A stretch of DNA of 64,000 nt from Sphingobacterium multivorum (GCF_900457465.1 NZ_UAUU01000011.1:372001-436000), one strand, 5' to 3'. Positions 8,062 to 17,652 are shown, counted from the first letter of the stretch. Numbers and translations are program-made. Notes: generated by a model not told the origin, from the sequence alone.

Positions 8062-8580
8062 CTACAACCGATCTTTCTTTTTGTAGAATAATATGCTAAA
8101 TAATAGCATGATAATTACTGTAAATATACAACTTAAAACGATACTCAATAAGGTGTATTGGATGTGCTGGAAGGAAAAAGATTCCAAGAGATACAAAAAT
8201 GTATGATGAATCAATGTTCCGAAAAAGATGTAGGAAAAGAACCAGCGAATATTCATGAAGCCCAACATCGGGGTAAAGAAAGATTCGCGTTCTTCAACTT
8301 CAAGCGTAATTTTCATGAAGAAAATACGGAAGGCTGCCAGTGCAACACAGGCTGCGGTATTGACCCCAAGGGTATCATAAAACGAATCTACGGTAAGTCC
8401 CGTGAGAAATGCGATCAAATACACCAGGAAATTAGGTGTTCCTGTAGGAAGTAAAAAAATAAATAAGATATAAGGAAATGCAGCGACCAGATTGTAATAA
8501 CCGATATTTTGAAATAGGAAAACTTGCATCCCTATCAAAACGATAAATCGAATAATATTAAATATTAAAATCCTAGCCAT
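8062..8580 (-). CDS. mreD: Rod shape-determining protein MreD
   Basis: A 172-residue, five- to six-helix membrane protein in the canonical position between mreC and mrdA. Sequence identity to MreD is weak in general. Features that fit are GYYNLVAAFPYILFIFLLP, a TVDSFYDTLGVNTAA motif typical of Bacteroidota MreD, and the location. It overlaps mreC by 8 bases. Its role is to bridge MreC and the cytoplasmic MreB filament at the inner membrane. Confidence 0.9.
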   Translation of the reverse strand: MARILIFNIIRFIVLIGMQVFLFQNIGYYNLVAAFPYILFIFLLPTGTPNFLVYLIAFLTGLTVDSFYDTLGVNTAACVALAAFRIFFMKITLEVEERESFFTPMLGFMNIRWFFSYIFFGTLIHHTFLYLLESFSFQHIQYTLLSIVLSCIFTVIIMLLFSILFYKKKDRL

Positions 8581-9415
8581 TGTCCTTTGTCGATTCTTCT
8601 AGTGTCTTTAATTCTTTATTTAACAGGTCTTTTACAACGTAGACATGTTGCAAGTTGGAGAAATTGGTACTCAACAATAGTCTAAGATCCAAAAAAGCGT
8701 CTCCTGAAGAGATCCCCGTCTGAATGACCGTTCCAACAAAAATTCCTTTTGGAAAATGTCCTGAATATCCTGAGGTGTACACTTTATCTCCTTTGTTGAC
8801 TTTGATATGGTTTGGAATTTCCTTGACCATTGCCGCGCGGTAATCCATGCTATTGCCCCATACCAATGAGCCGAAAACCTCGGTGTGGCCTAATGTTACG
8901 GATATACGCGTATCGGGATGCAATAGGGATTGCACTGTCGAGAAGTTTTGGGAAACATTCAATACGATACCAACTACTCCGTTGGGAGCGATAACACCCA
9001 TACCTCGCTCTATACCATCTTTACTGCCTTTATCGAGTGTGATCGTATTTGCCTTTTGGTGAATGCTATTGTTGATGACATTTGCAATAATAAATTCGTA
9101 ACGCCCAAACTCACTGCTATCGATTGCCGGGACAGGACCGATCTTGATGCTGTCTGTTGATCGATAGGCTTGTAAGTCCTTTCTCAGTTGTGCATTTTCC
9201 TTTGCAAGTGCATCGTTGGTCTCCCCGAGGTGCAGGTAGCTTTTCCAGGAATTGACCTTTGCATACAGGCCTCCGATGATACTATTTGAAGAATTTAAAA
9301 CAGAATTACGTTGGAAAGAATTGTTTGTGATCACCAAAAATAACGAGAATCCAAAAAATAGGATAAACCAGAAGAATGCATTATATCGTCTCAGGAATAA
9401 CCAAAGGTTTCTCAT
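8573..9415 (-). CDS. mreC: Rod shape-determining protein MreC
   Basis: Bitopic membrane protein of 280 residues: one helix at about 12-30, a coiled-coil stretch (LAKENAQLRKDLQAYR), then the periplasmic double beta-barrel. The barrel has the blocks GSKDGIERGMGVIAPNGVVGIVLNV and FPKGIFVGTV. It is thought to activate PBP2/RodA. mreB lies 91 bases upstream. Confidence 0.95.
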   Translation of the reverse strand: MRNLWLFLRRYNAFFWFILFFGFSLFLVITNNSFQRNSVLNSSNSIIGGLYAKVNSWKSYLHLGETNDALAKENAQLRKDLQAYRSTDSIKIGPVPAIDSSEFGRYEFIIANVINNSIHQKANTITLDKGSKDGIERGMGVIAPNGVVGIVLNVSQNFSTVQSLLHPDTRISVTLGHTEVFGSLVWGNSMDYRAAMVKEIPNHIKVNKGDKVYTSGYSGHFPKGIFVGTVIQTGISSGDAFLDLRLLLSTNFSNLQHVYVVKDLLNKELKTLEESTKDNG

Positions 9416-9506
9416 TTTTTAATGTGGGTATTTAATAAGCAAGCGATATAATAGTTTTGCATATTATATCGCTCTTTAATAAAATATTGTTATTAATTAT
9501 CGAACG

Positions 9507-10532
9507 TTATGATTGCATCAAGAATTTAAATCGTCCAATATTTTTAAGTGCAATACCAGTTCCTCTTACAACAGCACGTAATGGATCTTCAGCAATATGC
9601 ACTGGAAGTTTAGTTTTCGCTTGTATACGACGGTCCAAACCACGCAACAATGCACCACCACCGGTAAGATAAATACCTGTTTGATAAATATCCGCTGATA
9701 ATTCTGGTGGAGTGATTTCAAGTGCTTTTAAGATGGCTTCCTCAATTTTTGATATGGACTTATCCAGACAATGCGCTATTTCGGTATAAGAAACAGTAAT
9801 TTGCTTAGGAACACCCGTCATCAAATCACGACCTTGAACGGCGAAATCTGCTGGTGGTTCCTGTAACTCAGGAAGAGCCGCACCAACTTCAATTTTTATT
9901 TTTTCAGCCGTACGTTCACCGATCATGATATTATGTTGCCTTCTGATGTATTGAACGATGTCTGAGTCGAAGTTATCACCTGCAACACGAATAGATTGGT
10001 CACACACAATACCCGATAAAGCGATGACAGCAATTTCAGTGGTACCACCACCGATATCGATAATCATATTACCCATTGGTTCTTCCACATCAATTCCGAT
10101 GCCGACAGCAGCAGCCATGGGTTCATGAATTAAGTAGACTTCTTTCGCACCAGCAATTTCCGCTGAATCGCGTACAGCTCTTTTCTCTACTTCCGTAATA
10201 CCGGAAGGAATACAAACCACCATACGTAGGGAAGGGAAAAACCAGCTCTTACCATTGTTTACCAATTTGACCATACCTCTGATCAAGTGTTCAGCTGCCG
10301 TAAAATCAGCGATTACTCCATCACGTAAAGGACGTACTGTCTTTATATTATCGTGTGTTTTACCTTCCATTTGCATGGCCTGGCGACCAATGGCGATCAC
10401 TTTGTTTGTGGTGCGGTCAAATGCAACAATAGAAGGTTCATCCACTACTACTTTGTCATTATGAATTATTAGGGTATTTGCAGTACCCAAGTCAATCGCA
10501 ACTTCTTGCGTAAACCAATTAAATAAGCCCAT
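9507..10532 (-). CDS. mreB: Actin-like rod shape protein MreB
   Basis: Bacterial actin that forms membrane-associated filaments and directs cell-wall elongation. The 341 residues include phosphate 1 AIDLGTANTLI (about 13-23), phosphate 2 NMIIDIGGGTTEIAVI, and the adenosine motif YLTGGGALLRGLD. It is preceded by a possible -7 element and is the first gene of the shape operon. Length and motifs are standard. Confidence 0.98.
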   Translation of the reverse strand: MGLFNWFTQEVAIDLGTANTLIIHNDKVVVDEPSIVAFDRTTNKVIAIGRQAMQMEGKTHDNIKTVRPLRDGVIADFTAAEHLIRGMVKLVNNGKSWFFPSLRMVVCIPSGITEVEKRAVRDSAEIAGAKEVYLIHEPMAAAVGIGIDVEEPMGNMIIDIGGGTTEIAVIALSGIVCDQSIRVAGDNFDSDIVQYIRRQHNIMIGERTAEKIKIEVGAALPELQEPPADFAVQGRDLMTGVPKQITVSYTEIAHCLDKSISKIEEAILKALEITPPELSADIYQTGIYLTGGGALLRGLDRRIQAKTKLPVHIAEDPLRAVVRGTGIALKNIGRFKFLMQS

Positions 10533-10565
10533 CTGCTAATCCTTAAGCTATTTTAAAATAATATG

Positions 10566-10573
10566 CAAACCTA
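10566..10573 (-). promoter_or_regulatory. Candidate -7 element for mreB
   Basis: TAGGTTTG on the minus strand fits TAnnTTTG and lies 34 bases before the mreB ATG. No TTTG is present at the expected upstream distance, so this is a partial match. Confidence 0.4.
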
Positions 10574-10933
10574 CACAAAAAAAATTAATCTTTTTGAGGT
10601 TATACATCAAAAAAAACTATATTCTGAAAGTAAATTCTATCTGGAAAAAACTGTCTTTAAATTTAACGAATATAATCTGTAATTCTTACGTCCCGGCTGA
10701 AGTTATTTTTAATCGGACGCCGTGTTAAATTAAGAAATAAGTGGGTGTTTTTTAAATCATGGAGCACAAGGAGCAAGAATCCAAAAGTGAAAAGGTGGTT
10801 TTGGAAAACTAGCTAAAGACTCAAATGCTATGAAGAGCTGATAAGCGAAGCCGTCACAACGTTTTAGAAGCCTATTCAGTAGGTTAATATGGCGAAGAGA
10901 AACAGCTTCAGAAGGTTAATAAAGATAAAAGAA
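10574..10933. other. Gene-free stretch upstream of mreB
   Basis: About 360 bases without a convincing gene. The first half is AT-rich leader or promoter DNA. The part from 10755 to 10930 is less AT-rich and has coding-like trimer texture broken by many stops; the longest ATG frame here is 17 codons (from 10760). It may be a gene relic, but I recognise nothing in it. Confidence 0.4.
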
Positions 10934-10967
10934 ACAGCGGCATTATCGTTTGGGATAATGCCGCTGT
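10934..10967 (-). terminator. Terminator of the NDH-2 gene
   Basis: ACAGCGGCATTATC (10934-10947) and GATAATGCCGCTGT (10954-10967) form a perfect 14-bp stem with a 6-base loop. On the minus strand it is followed by TTCTTTTATCTTTATT, and it lies 41 bases beyond the ndh stop. Confidence 0.85.
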
Positions 10968-11007
10968 CGGGCTACTGAAATATGTTTATTTAGAATTCAA
11001 TAGGAAG

Positions 11008-12318
11008 TTAGTGGGCAGTTTCTGCTTGTTTTTCCTCTGGAGTTGGCTCATCATATTTGTGGAAGATCAAACGCACGCCACTGTTTTTGGTGAAAAATTT
11101 GATCGACCAGTTGACGAATGTGATCAATTTATTTCTGAATCCATAGATGGACATCAAGTGGACAAACATCCATGTCATCCAGCCAAAGAATCCATTGAAA
11201 TGGATTTTTCCCATGTCGACGACAGCTTTGTTACGACCTACCGTAGCCATGGATCCTTTATCAAAATAGTTGAATTTCTCTGTTGGTTGATTGGACATGG
11301 TTTGGAGAATGTGTTTTGCAACATATGCTCCCTGCTGTTGCGCTACCGGTGCAACACCAGGTAAGCCACGAGGAAGATCATCTGTGATAAATGCCGAAAC
11401 ATCACCAATAGCATAGACCCCTGGCATATCAATAACACGGCATTGATCATCTGTCTGTATACGGTTACCACGTTGGATAATCTCCTTTTTGAAACCATTC
11501 GGATACTGCCCAGCTACACCTGCTCCCCAGATAACAGTTTTTGTTTCAATGCTTCTGCCATCGGCGAAAGTAATTGAATTGCCATCATATCCAGTTACCT
11601 GAACATTCAATAAGACTTCTACACCCAAATCTTTGAGGTACTTTTCTGAATCTTTAGAAGATTTTTCAGATAAGTTGGCCAATACTTTTGGAAGTCCTTC
11701 AACCAGGTAAACCGACATCTCAGATTTTTTCAATTCTGGATAATCTTTCTCAAGAACATTGTTTTTAATTTCTGCGATTGCTCCCGAAAGTTCTACACCT
11801 GTTGGACCACCTCCAACAATAACAAAGTTCAAATTAGCTTTACGATCAGCAGGGTTTTCTATTCGCACTGCTTCTTCGAGGTTCTGTAAAACATAGCTTC
11901 GAATATTTAATGCTTCTTGTATATTTTTCATCGGCAAAGCATATTTCGTGATTTGCTGATTTCCGAAGAAGTTCGTGGTAGCACCTGTCGCAACAATTAA
12001 ATAATCGTAGTCAAAATCACCAACATCTGTTCTTACAATCTTAGCTTCATTGTCTACGCTTTTTACGTCAGCAAGTCTAAAATGAAAGTTGTCTTGGCCT
12101 TTGAACATTTTGCGAACAGGGAAGGAGATGGAGTCCGCTGAAAGAGTACCCGTGGCAACTTGGTACATCAATGGTTGAAAAGTATGAAAGTTATTTCTGT
12201 CCAGCAACAGAACTTCAACTTCCTTATTTTTAAGCTTTTTAGCAACTTCAATTCCTCCAAATCCAGCACCAATAATGATTACTCTTGGGAATTTTCTATT
12301 TGAACTATTGCTTGGCAT
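11008..12318 (-). CDS. ndh: Type II NADH:quinone oxidoreductase (NDH-2)
   Basis: Non-proton-pumping NADH dehydrogenase that passes electrons to quinone at the cytoplasmic face of the membrane. The 436 residues contain an FAD Rossmann motif, IIGAGFGGIEVAKKL (about 15-29), a second NAD-binding motif, FVIVGGGPTGVELSGAIAE, and the flavin block GVYAIGDVSAF. The C-terminal segment FFGWMTWMFVHLMSIYGFRNKLI supplies the amphipathic membrane-binding helices typical of NDH-2. It appears monocistronic with its own terminator. Confidence 0.93.
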   Translation of the reverse strand: MPSNSSNRKFPRVIIIGAGFGGIEVAKKLKNKEVEVLLLDRNNFHTFQPLMYQVATGTLSADSISFPVRKMFKGQDNFHFRLADVKSVDNEAKIVRTDVGDFDYDYLIVATGATTNFFGNQQITKYALPMKNIQEALNIRSYVLQNLEEAVRIENPADRKANLNFVIVGGGPTGVELSGAIAEIKNNVLEKDYPELKKSEMSVYLVEGLPKVLANLSEKSSKDSEKYLKDLGVEVLLNVQVTGYDGNSITFADGRSIETKTVIWGAGVAGQYPNGFKKEIIQRGNRIQTDDQCRVIDMPGVYAIGDVSAFITDDLPRGLPGVAPVAQQQGAYVAKHILQTMSNQPTEKFNYFDKGSMATVGRNKAVVDMGKIHFNGFFGWMTWMFVHLMSIYGFRNKLITFVNWSIKFFTKNSGVRLIFHKYDEPTPEEKQAETAH

Positions 12319-12532
12319 ATTTTTAATAGTTTGTTGTAAAAATTCGGTACAATCGAATTAAGCTGCAAATATCTTAAATTTTGGCTCAAAAAGCTAAAAA
12401 ATATTTATTTATTATGCTGATATGTTGTGAATTTTATTGTAAAGAGGCTAATTCTTTCAATAATATGTTTTGTAGTTGTTTGATTTTTAGCTCTTTATAG
12501 TGTACATTGTACCCTTTGAAAAAAAACGATGT

Positions 12533-12575
12533 ATAGTATCATCATTGTGTATAAAATACACAATGATGATACTAT
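12533..12575 (-). terminator. 20-bp hairpin terminator overlapping the ferredoxin stop
   Basis: ATAGTATCATCATTGTGTAT (12533-12552) and its exact reverse complement (12556-12575) are separated by only three A. On the minus strand the stem is followed by ACATCGTTTTTTTTC. The ferredoxin stop (12572-12574) lies inside the 5' arm. Confidence 0.85.
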
Positions 12576-12904
12576 TGTAGCGCACCTTTGATCTTGATTT
12601 TCATGCCGTTGTTGTTATTCTGTAGATACAGCTGACAGGCAAGTCGACTTTGATCATCGGCATCCGGAAGCGTGTCCAGCATGTCGAGTTCTTGATCACT
12701 CGCTTGGGGAAGTGTATGCAGTCCTTCGACAACTTCGACATGGCAGGTAGCGCACAGCGCCATACCACCGCAAGTGGCCAATATTTCATAGTCGGATGCC
12801 TTTAAAATCTCCATGAGTGAAAGATTGATATCGGTCGGAACTTCCAGGATATTTTCGGTCCCATCCCGATCTATAACAGTGACTTGAATTAAATTATCGT
12901 CCAT
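12572..12904 (-). CDS. [2Fe-2S] ferredoxin
   Basis: Small electron carrier of 110 residues. The cluster ligands are visible as ATCGGMALCATC (C-x5-C-x2-C) with a fourth Cys in RLACQL, the pattern of adrenodoxin/plant-type ferredoxins. The start MDDNLIQVTV at 12904 is chosen over an upstream in-frame start because it lies two bases after the reductase stop and matches family length. Translation is probably coupled to the reductase. Its terminal electron acceptor is not encoded nearby. Confidence 0.9.
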   Translation of the reverse strand: MDDNLIQVTVIDRDGTENILEVPTDINLSLMEILKASDYEILATCGGMALCATCHVEVVEGLHTLPQASDQELDMLDTLPDADDQSRLACQLYLQNNNNGMKIKIKGALQ

Positions 12905-12906
12905 GG

Positions 12907-13911
12907 CTAGAAAGTATTTATACCGTTTACTGTTGTGTATTTGAATGTCAATTTTTGATCTGGATACACAAATTTGAACGCACTTTGACACATTAGTGCA
13001 GCCTCATGGTATCCACAAAGGATGAGTTTCAGTTTGCCTGGATAGATGTTGATGTCTCCAATAGCATAGATTCGTTCGATATTGGTCGAGTAATCAAAAG
13101 TATTGACCGCTATCGCATTTTTATCGATATTTAATCCCCAATCCGCGATCGGACCAAGCTTCGGTGTAAGTCCATATAAAGGAATAAAATAGTCTGCATT
13201 TGTAGCGATGACTTCTTTTTCTTTATTGGTTGTTTCAACATGAGACAAGTAGCTATCGCCATGAACATTGGTCAGATTGTGGGACAATAATAAGTTAATC
13301 TTACCCTGTTGGGCCAATTTGAACACTTTCTCAGCCGAGTCTGGGGCACCCCTGAAGGAGTCACTTCGGTGGATTAAAGTGACCTGTTGCGCAATATCTG
13401 CAAGATGGAAAGTCCAGTCGAGCGCGGAGTCACCGCCACCGGCAATGACGATTTTTTTATCCCGGTATTTGGCGGGATCTTTTACCATATAATCGACCCC
13501 TTTTCCTTCAAAGAGATGAAGATTAGGGATTTCTGGCTTGCGCGGTTCAAAGCAACCTAATCCCCCGGCAATGACAATGACCTGTGTATGGACCATCGTA
13601 TGATCATTGGTTTCTACGATAAAGGAACCATCGTCCTGTTTTGTGATATGTTCCACTCGCTCGCCTAAGGTGAATGTGGGGTCAAAGGGTTTAATCTGTT
13701 CGAGCTGTTTATCGATCAATTCCTGCGCAGTGATACTTGGATAACCAGGAATGTCGTAGATAGGTTTATGGGGGTAGATCTCCGAAAGCTGACCGCCCAC
13801 TTGGGGGAGTACGTCAATCAAATGGCAGCGCATTTTTAAAAGTCCAGCTTCAAAAACTGCGAATAGGCCAACAGGTCCCGCTCCGATGATACAGATATCC
13901 GTATTTATCAT
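12907..13911 (-). CDS. Ferredoxin-NADP reductase, thioredoxin-reductase-like
   Basis: Flavoprotein of 334 residues that transfers electrons between NADPH and ferredoxin. FAD site CIIGAGPVGLFAVFEAG is at about 7-23 and NADP site KKIVIAGGGDSALDW at about 150. It lacks the CxxC redox pair of thioredoxin reductase, which places it with type 2 FNRs (YumC-like). It sits two bases after the marR gene and two bases before ferredoxin, so the trio is one transcript. Confidence 0.9.
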   Translation of the reverse strand: MINTDICIIGAGPVGLFAVFEAGLLKMRCHLIDVLPQVGGQLSEIYPHKPIYDIPGYPSITAQELIDKQLEQIKPFDPTFTLGERVEHITKQDDGSFIVETNDHTMVHTQVIVIAGGLGCFEPRKPEIPNLHLFEGKGVDYMVKDPAKYRDKKIVIAGGGDSALDWTFHLADIAQQVTLIHRSDSFRGAPDSAEKVFKLAQQGKINLLLSHNLTNVHGDSYLSHVETTNKEKEVIATNADYFIPLYGLTPKLGPIADWGLNIDKNAIAVNTFDYSTNIERIYAIGDINIYPGKLKLILCGYHEAALMCQSAFKFVYPDQKLTFKYTTVNGINTF

Positions 13912-13913
13912 AG

Positions 13914-14351
13914 CTATTCTATATTTAAGTTGTTATATATTGTATTCAAAATTCTTGTAAAAGCTTCGAAATCTTCGTCTGCTAGATTTTCCCAGGCCTT
14001 CATGCGAATCTCTGTAACAAGCGGCGTTAGCGATGCTACTTTTAATTTCCCTTCTTCTGTCAAATGAAGGTAGAGACTTCGACGGTCAGTTTCGTCAGTA
14101 ATCCGCTCGGCCAGGTTTTTTTTAAGAAGGATATCAACGATCCGTGTCAGTGTGGGCTGGTCTTTTCCGCAGCGCTTTGCCAATTCTTTTTGTGAAAGTT
14201 GATCTGTTTCGTATAAAGCCTTTAAGATGGTCCATTGGTCTACAGTAATATCAAATCCTTTCTCCGCAAAAGAAGATTGGGCGAACTGTTTTACTTTCTT
14301 GGCCGTTTGGTCCAAGATGAAAGAGTAGCGGTCAAATTTTACGTTTAGCAT
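13914..14351 (-). CDS. MarR-family regulator of the ferredoxin operon
   Basis: A 145-residue winged-helix protein with QLSQKELAKRCGKDQPTLTRIVDILLKKNLAERITDETDRRSLYLHLTEEG spread over the recognition helix and wing (broken here only by normal family variation). It is the first gene of marR-fnr-fdx and probably autoregulatory, because the promoter before it carries two near-identical 18-bp repeats. The effector is unknown. Confidence 0.88.
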   Translation of the reverse strand: MLNVKFDRYSFILDQTAKKVKQFAQSSFAEKGFDITVDQWTILKALYETDQLSQKELAKRCGKDQPTLTRIVDILLKKNLAERITDETDRRSLYLHLTEEGKLKVASLTPLVTEIRMKAWENLADEDFEAFTRILNTIYNNLNIE

Positions 14352-14353
14352 AC

Positions 14354-14398
14354 AAATATTTAGTGTAACAAATATATTTAAAATATTTAGTGTGACAA
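14354..14398 (-). promoter_or_regulatory. Promoter and direct-repeat operator of marR-fnr-fdx
   Basis: AAATATTTAGTGTAACAA (14354-14371) and AAATATTTAGTGTGACAA (14381-14398) are direct repeats with one mismatch and a 27-base period. On the minus strand -7 TATATTTG lies at 14376-14369, with a TTG 19 bases upstream. One repeat sits between the promoter elements and the other covers the start site, which suits a repressor operator. Confidence 0.6.
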
Positions 14399-14419
14399 GT
14401 AATTTGAATGTAATAAAAA

Positions 14420-14443
14420 AAGGGCGTTCATTCGAACGCCCTT
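14420..14443 (-). terminator. Terminator of secDF
   Basis: AAGGGCGTTC (14420-14429) and GAACGCCCTT (14434-14443) form a 10-bp stem with a 4-base loop, followed on the minus strand by a T-rich tract (TTTTTTATT). It is 24 bases beyond the secDF stop. Confidence 0.85.
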
Positions 14444-14466
14444 CTTTATTTTATTAACATTAGCTA

Positions 14467-17448
14467 TTATGGTCTTACGACTTCAGCTTTTTTAGCTGTA
14501 TTACCTTCTGCTAAATGCTTTCCTTTACGTAAGTCATATACCGAAGGTGCCGCTAAGATAATCGATGAATATGTACCTACGATAACACCGATTAAGATTG
14601 CGAATGAGAATCCACGGATAACTTCACCACCAAAGATAAACAATACAGCAAGCACAAACACGATTGTCAATGATGTGATGATTGTTCTACTTAAAGTAGA
14701 GTTTATCGCATGGTTTACCACATCGCCTAGATCTTCATTATGCGCATTTGGTTTCGATACGAATTCACGTAAACGGTCAAATACAACCACTGTATCATTC
14801 ACCGAGTAGGCAATTACAGTTAATATCGCTGCCACAAAGTGTTGGTCAATATCCAATGAGAATGGTACGATACCATCCAAAATTGAGAATAATCCCAATA
14901 AAATAATCGCATCGTGAATTGTTGCAATAGCTGCTCCAACTGAATATTCCCATTTATGGAAACGGATCAGGATGTAAGCTGCAACAATGATGATAGAGAA
15001 AACTGCGGAACTGGTTGCTCTAGATTTGATGTCGGTAGCGATACTTGGTCCAACTTTTTGAGACGAAAGGATCTCATGTTTATTGGAAGCATCTACTTTT
15101 GATAAACCTTGGTTTAATTTGTCCAATACCTCTTTATCAGCAGTGTCCGAAGTTTCTTCGATATGGTAAGTTGTTGTTATACGCAGTTGGTTGGATGCAC
15201 CAAAGACTTTTACTTCAGTTGTTTTCTGGAAGATATCATCCAAGTTTGTACGTACAGCTTCCAAGTCCACAGGTTTATCATAACGGACAGTATACGTACG
15301 GCCACCTTGGAAGTCTACACCTAAACTGAATCCTTTTGTGAAAATTGATGCCGCAGAAATTAACACGGCAACGATTGAAATCGCATAAAAGATTTTACGT
15401 TTCTGAACGAATTTAAAGTTTGCATTATGCAAGGTATTTGCAGACCAAGGGAAAGAGACTTTGATTTTGAAATCTTTCGCCAACATCCATTCGAAAATAA
15501 CACGAGTAACAAGGATCGCAGTAAACAATGAAGTAATGATACCCACCATTAATGTTGTTGCGAAACCTAAGATTGGACCGCTACCAAATAAGAATAAGAT
15601 AATACCGATCAAAAACGTTGTGATCTGCGAATCCAGGATGGAAGGTAAAGCGTGTTTGTAACCATCTGCAACAGCCTGACGGATCGATTTTCCTAATCCC
15701 AGTTCTTCACGGATACGTTCATAAATCAAGACGTTCGCATCGACCGCAGTACCCATCGTTAATACGATACCCGCGATACCCGGTAAGGTGAGTACAGCAT
15801 TTAAGGATGCCAATACCCCCATAATGATAAATACGTTTAACAACACCGCGATGTTTGCCACGATACCTGCAGTATTGTAGTAAGCGATCATAAAGATCAT
15901 TACTACGATAATACCGATAACAGCAGAGTTAACACCCGCATCGATGGCAGCCTGACCTAGAGTAGGTCCCACAATAGCTTCTTCAACGATTTTAGCAGTT
16001 GTCGGAAGACGACCTGCTTTCAATACGTTTGCTAAATCTTTGGTGTCTTCTACCGTAAAGGATCCAGAGATTGATGAACTACCATTTGGGATTTCTCCGT
16101 TTACAGAAGGAGCAGAATAAACCACATTATCAAGAACGATCGCAATTGCATCTCTGTTTTGAGCCGCTTTTGCAGTAATTTTCTTCCATTCACGTGCACC
16201 TTCGCTGTTCATTTGCATACCAACCACAGGTTGATTTTTCTCATCAAAGTTTGCTGTTGCATCCGTAATGACATCTCCTGTCAATACAGCACCGTTGTCT
16301 TGTCCAGCCCCCTTAATTGCATATAATGATAGTTGCTCAGGTGTCTTTTGCTCAGGTTTTACAGCCCATAAAAGTTTTAAGTTTCCAGGTAGGATTGATT
16401 TTACCTCTGGACGTTGTAAATAAGCATTTACTTTTGCTGTATCTTTTAAAGAAGCAATACCAACCATTGAACCTGGCATAAGCGCCATTTGTTGGTTTTC
16501 GCCCATATAAACTGCTGGACGTAATACTTCAAATAATGGATTTTTCTGACCTAGATTTACAGCAGCACTGTCTTTCTTAGCATCTTTCTTACCACCGGTT
16601 AGATTAGACAATAAATCATCTGATTTTTTGCTTGTATCTGCAGCAGCATTTGTCGTAGCTGCTGGAGCAGCTTTTAACGTTGAAGCTAAAGTTTTGTCGA
16701 TATTTTCTAATATTGGATAAACTTCCTGATTCGTATAGGTCTCATAGAATTCCAATTTAGCTGAACCTTGTAATAGGTTACGAACACGGCTTTCATCTTT
16801 TACACCAGGTAATTCGATTAAAATACGGTTTGTACCTTGTTGAATTTGAATGTTTGGAGATGCAACGCCAAATTTGTCGATACGCGTACGAAGTACTTTG
16901 TAAGAATTTTGGATGGCATTGTCTGCTTCTTTTTGAAGGAATGATTCAACTTTTGAGTCTGAATCACCCGGTTTAATTAAAAAAGCATTGTCTTTTGTTG
17001 AGAAGAATGTTGAAAGTGGCGTTGTCGCACCGATGGATTTGTATTCCTCCATAAATAAAGCAACGACTGTTTTTGCACTCGTTTTACTTTTTGCCACTGC
17101 CTGTTCCAACGCTTTGTTGAATTTCTCATCTTTTGGATTGTTCGCCAAATTGCGGATCAATTCGTCCAATGAGATCTCCATGGTTACGTTCATACCGCCT
17201 TTCAAATCCAATCCCAAAGCGAGTTCATTTGCTTTAGCTTCCCGATAGGTGTATTTTGCAAAACCTAAATTGTACACTACTTCACCTGCCATTGAGTCGA
17301 GATAGCTTTTCTCTTTTGTCAAGTCTCCTTTGGCAAAATTCTCAGCATCTCGCTCCACATTGCGGGTCACCCAAGTAAATGATAGGGAGTATAGACACGC
17401 TAATGACACCACTATCACTAAAAGTTTAATCAGCCCTTTACCTTGCAT
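14467..17448 (-). CDS. secDF: Fused protein-export membrane protein SecDF
   Basis: Proton-driven accessory of the Sec translocon, here a single 993-residue chain as is usual in Bacteroidota. The SecD half has an N-terminal helix, a large periplasmic P1 region (ELPGVKDESRVRNLLQGSA), and six helices with VDANVLIYERIREEL. The SecF half begins near residue 700 (FTKGFSLGVDFQGGRTY) and has VNDTVVVFDRLREF in its helix bundle. An Ala/Lys/Asp-rich insert (about 260-300) in P1 looks disordered. Its own promoter and terminator suggest a single-gene unit. Confidence 0.96.
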   Translation of the reverse strand: MQGKGLIKLLVIVVSLACLYSLSFTWVTRNVERDAENFAKGDLTKEKSYLDSMAGEVVYNLGFAKYTYREAKANELALGLDLKGGMNVTMEISLDELIRNLANNPKDEKFNKALEQAVAKSKTSAKTVVALFMEEYKSIGATTPLSTFFSTKDNAFLIKPGDSDSKVESFLQKEADNAIQNSYKVLRTRIDKFGVASPNIQIQQGTNRILIELPGVKDESRVRNLLQGSAKLEFYETYTNQEVYPILENIDKTLASTLKAAPAATTNAAADTSKKSDDLLSNLTGGKKDAKKDSAAVNLGQKNPLFEVLRPAVYMGENQQMALMPGSMVGIASLKDTAKVNAYLQRPEVKSILPGNLKLLWAVKPEQKTPEQLSLYAIKGAGQDNGAVLTGDVITDATANFDEKNQPVVGMQMNSEGAREWKKITAKAAQNRDAIAIVLDNVVYSAPSVNGEIPNGSSSISGSFTVEDTKDLANVLKAGRLPTTAKIVEEAIVGPTLGQAAIDAGVNSAVIGIIVVMIFMIAYYNTAGIVANIAVLLNVFIIMGVLASLNAVLTLPGIAGIVLTMGTAVDANVLIYERIREELGLGKSIRQAVADGYKHALPSILDSQITTFLIGIILFLFGSGPILGFATTLMVGIITSLFTAILVTRVIFEWMLAKDFKIKVSFPWSANTLHNANFKFVQKRKIFYAISIVAVLISAASIFTKGFSLGVDFQGGRTYTVRYDKPVDLEAVRTNLDDIFQKTTEVKVFGASNQLRITTTYHIEETSDTADKEVLDKLNQGLSKVDASNKHEILSSQKVGPSIATDIKSRATSSAVFSIIIVAAYILIRFHKWEYSVGAAIATIHDAIILLGLFSILDGIVPFSLDIDQHFVAAILTVIAYSVNDTVVVFDRLREFVSKPNAHNEDLGDVVNHAINSTLSRTIITSLTIVFVLAVLFIFGGEVIRGFSFAILIGVIVGTYSSIILAAPSVYDLRKGKHLAEGNTAKKAEVVRP

Positions 17449-17538
17449 CGTCTGTTATAATTGTATTAATTTTAATGTTAAATACTGTTTATGTAATTGA
17501 TAATTAGTTCTCGTTTAATCACATTTTACCAAGAATGG

Positions 17539-17546
17539 CAAAGGTA
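17539..17546 (-). promoter_or_regulatory. Candidate -7 element for secDF
   Basis: TACCTTTG on the minus strand, about 90 bases before the secDF ATG; no clear -33 TTTG at the expected distance. Confidence 0.45.
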
Positions 17547-17652
17547 TAAAATTTTTGTAGAATGAAAAGTTTTATTTATGCCAATTAGGTCAACGGCATA
17601 AAAATAGGAGAATTGAAGAAAAAAAGAAATATTAATTGATTTTATTTATAAA

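Noticed and set aside
10760..10813. 17-codon ATG frame upstream of mreB
   Set aside because: Too short, no recognisable features, and surrounded by stops; better seen as part of a non-coding or decayed stretch.
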